Shown here one piece after another: positions 61,867-64,000 of a DNA stretch of 64,000 nucleotides (position 1 is its first letter; every line of letters begins with the position of its first letter). The stretch is from Kordiimonas sediminis (GTDB lineage Bacteria > Pseudomonadota > Alphaproteobacteria > Sphingomonadales > Kordiimonadaceae): contig NZ_BNCI01000001.1 of the NCBI RefSeq assembly GCF_014656395.1, positions 1,585,893 through 1,649,892 of the forward strand, given 5' to 3'. The notes beneath the pieces are model-generated. The model was not told the DNA's origin and ran no database searches. It saw nothing but the letters and a program-made list of their open reading frames with translations. Made by a program: the position numbers and the translations under genes.

Positions 61867-61888
61867 AGCCCCTTCGCCGGGGCTTTTT
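61867..61888 (+). terminator. Intrinsic terminator of the 57-residue gene
   Basis: AGCCCC-TTCGCC-GGGGCT followed by TTTTTC. Confidence 0.9.
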
Positions 61889-62058
61889 CTTTGGATGGTC
61901 CTACATAGTAAGTGGGCTCCGTTTGGCATTCTGCCTTGCGGTGTGTCATGGCGCCCCTTGTAGTTATATAGAAGGGTATGTTGCTGATCAGTCTTTTTGA
62001 AATGAAGAAGCGCGGAAGGGCCGTATATACTGTTTTAACACTATAAGCCCTTAGAAAT

Positions 62059-62096
62059 AAAAAGCTGGTGTACGGAAATACCGTCACCAGCTTTTT
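62059..62096. terminator. Bidirectional terminator downstream of korB
   Basis: AAAAAGCTGGTG...CACCAGCTTTTT with an inner ACGG/CCGT extension and AAATA loop, giving a 16-bp stem flanked by A and T tracts. It should end the leftward korAB transcript. Confidence 0.85.
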
Positions 62097-62196
62097 CTAT
62101 GGTTTCTTCTCGCAGCTAGGGCAAAGTCTGATTGCTGCGATGTAAGCTGCAGGAACCAATCAGATAAGGCCGTTTGTTCCTGACAGCGGTATTTGT

Positions 62197-63216
62197 TTAT
62201 TCAACGGTCCAAGTCTGACCGCCATAGACAATATCTTTCAGTGTTCTTTTGGAGCCAGACGCCAGATAATCCACCTGGGCATGAACCGCTTTTTCATACG
62301 ATGTTTCAGCGGGGCTGTTATAGAGAACACCCATTGCGACAGGTTCCCCGTCACCGGCGCCAAGCTCTGCCAGAAGGCGCGCCATACCGTGATTTTTCTC
62401 GTCGTGGGTCAGAATATCATCTTCGGTGACACCGTCTTCACCAATGTTGACAACTTTCAGGCGGAATTCAGCCAGATCAAAGACAATGCCTTTGTTCCTT
62501 TCTGCGCCAAAGATCATCTTCTCACCATGTTCCAGTAACAACTGTTTCTCAGGCGCTGCTTTCTTCTCGGTAATATCTGACCAGGCATCGTCGTTATAGA
62601 CGATACAGTTCTGCAGAATTTCTACAAAGGAAGCACCTTTGAACTCCTTCGCAGCCATGAATACGCCTGGCATGTGCTTTTGTGCCGTGTCCACCGTCCG
62701 GGCGACGAAGCGAGCCCCGGAGCCAAGAGCAAAACTGATAGGGTTCAGAGACGGATCAACAGAACCAAATGGTGTCGAGGGTGACAGATGACCTACTTCT
62801 GTAGTTGGGCTGTATTGTCCTTTTGTCAGGCCATAAATCTTGTTGTTGAAAAGTAGAATATTCAGATCAACATTCCGGCGCAGCATATGCATGGTGTGAT
62901 TACCGCCGATGGACAAGCCGTCGCCGTCGCCTGTGATCACCCAAACATCAAGATCCGGGTTCGCCAGTTTCAGCCCAGTTGCAATCGCAGGCGCTCGTCC
63001 GTGAATTGTATGAAAACCATAGGTGTTCATATAATATGGGAAACGCGATGAGCAGCCAATGCCCGATACAAATACGGTATTTTCGAGCGTAGCACCCATT
63101 TCCGGGAGCGTCCGCTGCATGCATTTCAAAATTGCATAATCCCCACAACCAGGGCACCAACGAACTTCCTGATCGCTTGTGAAGTCTTTGATAGTCAGCT
63201 TTGTTTGTTCAGTCAT
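62197..63216 (-). CDS. korB: 2-oxoacid:ferredoxin oxidoreductase, beta subunit
   Basis: 339 aa. ThDP- and [4Fe-4S]-binding subunit: VRWCPGCGDYAIL (cluster Cys pair), then VITGDGDGLSIGGNHTMHMLRRNVDLNILLFNNKIYGLTKGQ, the ThDP/Mg motif. Together with KorA it oxidatively decarboxylates a 2-oxoacid, most often 2-oxoglutarate, to the acyl-CoA with ferredoxin as acceptor. Start five bases after the korA stop, with AAGGATAA upstream. In Alphaproteobacteria it can run beside or instead of the NAD-dependent 2-oxoglutarate dehydrogenase. Confidence 0.95.
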   Translation of the reverse strand: MTEQTKLTIKDFTSDQEVRWCPGCGDYAILKCMQRTLPEMGATLENTVFVSGIGCSSRFPYYMNTYGFHTIHGRAPAIATGLKLANPDLDVWVITGDGDGLSIGGNHTMHMLRRNVDLNILLFNNKIYGLTKGQYSPTTEVGHLSPSTPFGSVDPSLNPISFALGSGARFVARTVDTAQKHMPGVFMAAKEFKGASFVEILQNCIVYNDDAWSDITEKKAAPEKQLLLEHGEKMIFGAERNKGIVFDLAEFRLKVVNIGEDGVTEDDILTHDEKNHGMARLLAELGAGDGEPVAMGVLYNSPAETSYEKAVHAQVDYLASGSKRTLKDIVYGGQTWTVE

Positions 63217-63221
63217 GGCGA

Positions 63222-64000
63222 TTATCCTTCCTCACCAAGAGCCGCATTAATAGCTGCCTGGATTTCGGTAATCTTGAAGGGTTGACCTGAGACCTTGTTC
63301 AGCGGTGTTGCGTCCACCAGATACCGGTCCCGCAATACAGTTTTCAGTTGGCCTGTGTTCATTTCAGGTACCAGAATATGGTCAAAGCCAGCAAGCAGGT
63401 CTGCCATGTTTGATGGCATTGGGTTCAGGTAGCGAATGTGGATATGGCTAACATCTTTGCCTTCAGCACGGGCAGCTTTCACGGCCTCTGATATAGGACC
63501 ATAAGTGGAGCCCCACCCAACAACAGCCAGTTTGCCAGATTTTGCGCCCTGATCCACATCTTGAAGAGGAATGTCATGTGCGATGCCCGCAACTTTTGCT
63601 GCACGGGTATCCGTCATTTTCTGGTGGTTTGCAGGATCGTAGGAGATATGGCCAGTGTCGTAGCTTTTCTCAATGCCGCCAATACGGTGCATGGCGCCTG
63701 GTGTGCCTGGGACAGCCCAGTTGCGTGCCAGTGTTTCTTCGTCCCGTTTATATGGATTGAAACCGTCTTCACCAATTTCTTCCACGAATTTCGCGGGGAA
63801 CGGCTCCAGTGCATCCATATCAGGCAGTTTCCACGGTTCTGCAGCGTTGGCGATAAAACCGTCAGACAGCAGGATCACGGGTGTCATATATTTTGTTGCC
63901 AGACGACAAGCCTCAATAGCGACTTCGAAACAGTCTGCTGGTGACCGGGTAGAGATAACCGGTAGCGGTGCATCACCGTTACGGCCATAAATAGCCTGAT
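63222..64000 (-). CDS. korA: 2-oxoacid:ferredoxin oxidoreductase, alpha subunit (partial, C-terminal part)
   Basis: The frame is open from the right edge to the stop at 63222, giving about 259 residues of the C-terminal half. Visible blocks are IYGRNGDAPLPVISTRSPADCFEVAIEA, then TPVILLSDGFIANAAEPWKLPD, GKLAVVGWGSTYGPISEAV and HIRYLNPMPSNMADLL. The last belongs to the transketolase C-terminal-like domain of fused gamma-alpha KorA proteins. The N-terminal domains lie beyond the window. Operon with korB. Confidence 0.94.
   Translation of the reverse strand, partial: QAIYGRNGDAPLPVISTRSPADCFEVAIEACRLATKYMTPVILLSDGFIANAAEPWKLPDMDALEPFPAKFVEEIGEDGFNPYKRDEETLARNWAVPGTPGAMHRIGGIEKSYDTGHISYDPANHQKMTDTRAAKVAGIAHDIPLQDVDQGAKSGKLAVVGWGSTYGPISEAVKAARAEGKDVSHIHIRYLNPMPSNMADLLAGFDHILVPEMNTGQLKTVLRDRYLVDATPLNKVSGQPFKITEIQAAINAALGEEG

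Larger units (their letters stand above)
61863..62196. other. 334-base non-coding gap before korB
   Basis: Holds the terminator at 61867 and a long hairpin at 62059 on the korB side. The stretch between (about 61890-62055) shows no supported gene on either strand and no recognisable motif. Confidence 0.7.

Noticed and set aside
61692-62087. 131-codon leftward open frame
   Set aside because: It crosses the terminator at 61867 and the supported 57-residue gene on the opposite strand, and has no start signal.

Overview
The window looks like a chromosomal segment of an alphaproteobacterium, probably marine or otherwise aerobic. The best evidence is the housekeeping block at the left end, transcribed leftwards: rplU-rpmA-obgE-proB-proA-nadD-rsfS-rlmH-gpmI-envC-like-ctpA-divergent polysaccharide deacetylase. 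This order is classic for Alphaproteobacteria. Base composition is intermediate (roughly half G+C by eye). A KorAB-type 2-oxoacid:ferredoxin oxidoreductase and many small-acid and amino-acid catabolic genes suggest something like Kordiimonadales, Sneathiellales or relatives, but that placement is inference. I saw no rRNA, tRNA, CRISPR array, insertion sequence or phage gene.

Layout. 0-11.3 kb: ribosomal proteins L21/L27, GTPase ObgE, proline and NAD synthesis, ribosome silencing and methylation, phosphoglycerate mutase, and a cell-wall/periplasmic set (EnvC-like activator, S41 protease, polysaccharide deacetylase). 11.4-17.1 kb: a J-domain protein, a small membrane protein, a nitronate monooxygenase and a 1083-residue beta-propeller exoprotein. 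17.2-26.8 kb: a soluble NAD-dependent formate dehydrogenase (FdsG/B/A plus FdhD), with molybdenum-cofactor genes mobA, moeA and moaB, a lipid kinase and ubiX. 27.2-38.4 kb: a Na+-coupled transporter, a class II aldolase, the DgcN-DgcA D-glutamate pair, a GAF protein, a TrmB-like methyltransferase, a XRE-cupin repressor divergent from a class III aminotransferase, a degenerate PAS/GGDEF/EAL-like protein and an exported N-acyl-D-amino-acid deacylase-type amidohydrolase. 38.5-42 kb: a class III CoA-transferase, NhaA, and a CsoR-family repressor with a membrane rhodanese. 42-50 kb: glycolate oxidase GlcDEF, a nitroreductase, an FMN-dependent 2-hydroxyacid oxidase and a two-part sodium symporter, together a 2-hydroxyacid uptake and oxidation module. 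50-54 kb: a Met-rich outer-membrane protein with a Cys-rich partner (possibly copper-linked), a DUF442 phosphatase-like protein and a YdgA-like protein. 54-64 kb: a ThDP enzyme with an FAD dehydrogenase, a K+ channel with a zinc ribbon, a PAS-like protein, gamma-glutamyltransferase, an acidic repeat protein, a 57-residue protein with its own terminator, and korAB (korA cut by the right edge).

Functional themes are one-carbon and small-acid oxidation (formate, glycolate, lactate-type acids, 2-oxoacids), D-amino-acid and gamma-glutamyl salvage, and periplasmic maintenance. Nothing here is an obvious defence or mobile island. The less ordinary items are a three-stem RNA-like element upstream of ubiX, two Shine-Dalgarno sequences buried in hairpins, two clear operator palindromes beside autoregulator genes, the Met-rich/Cys-rich envelope pair, and the catalytically empty GGDEF/EAL-like protein.
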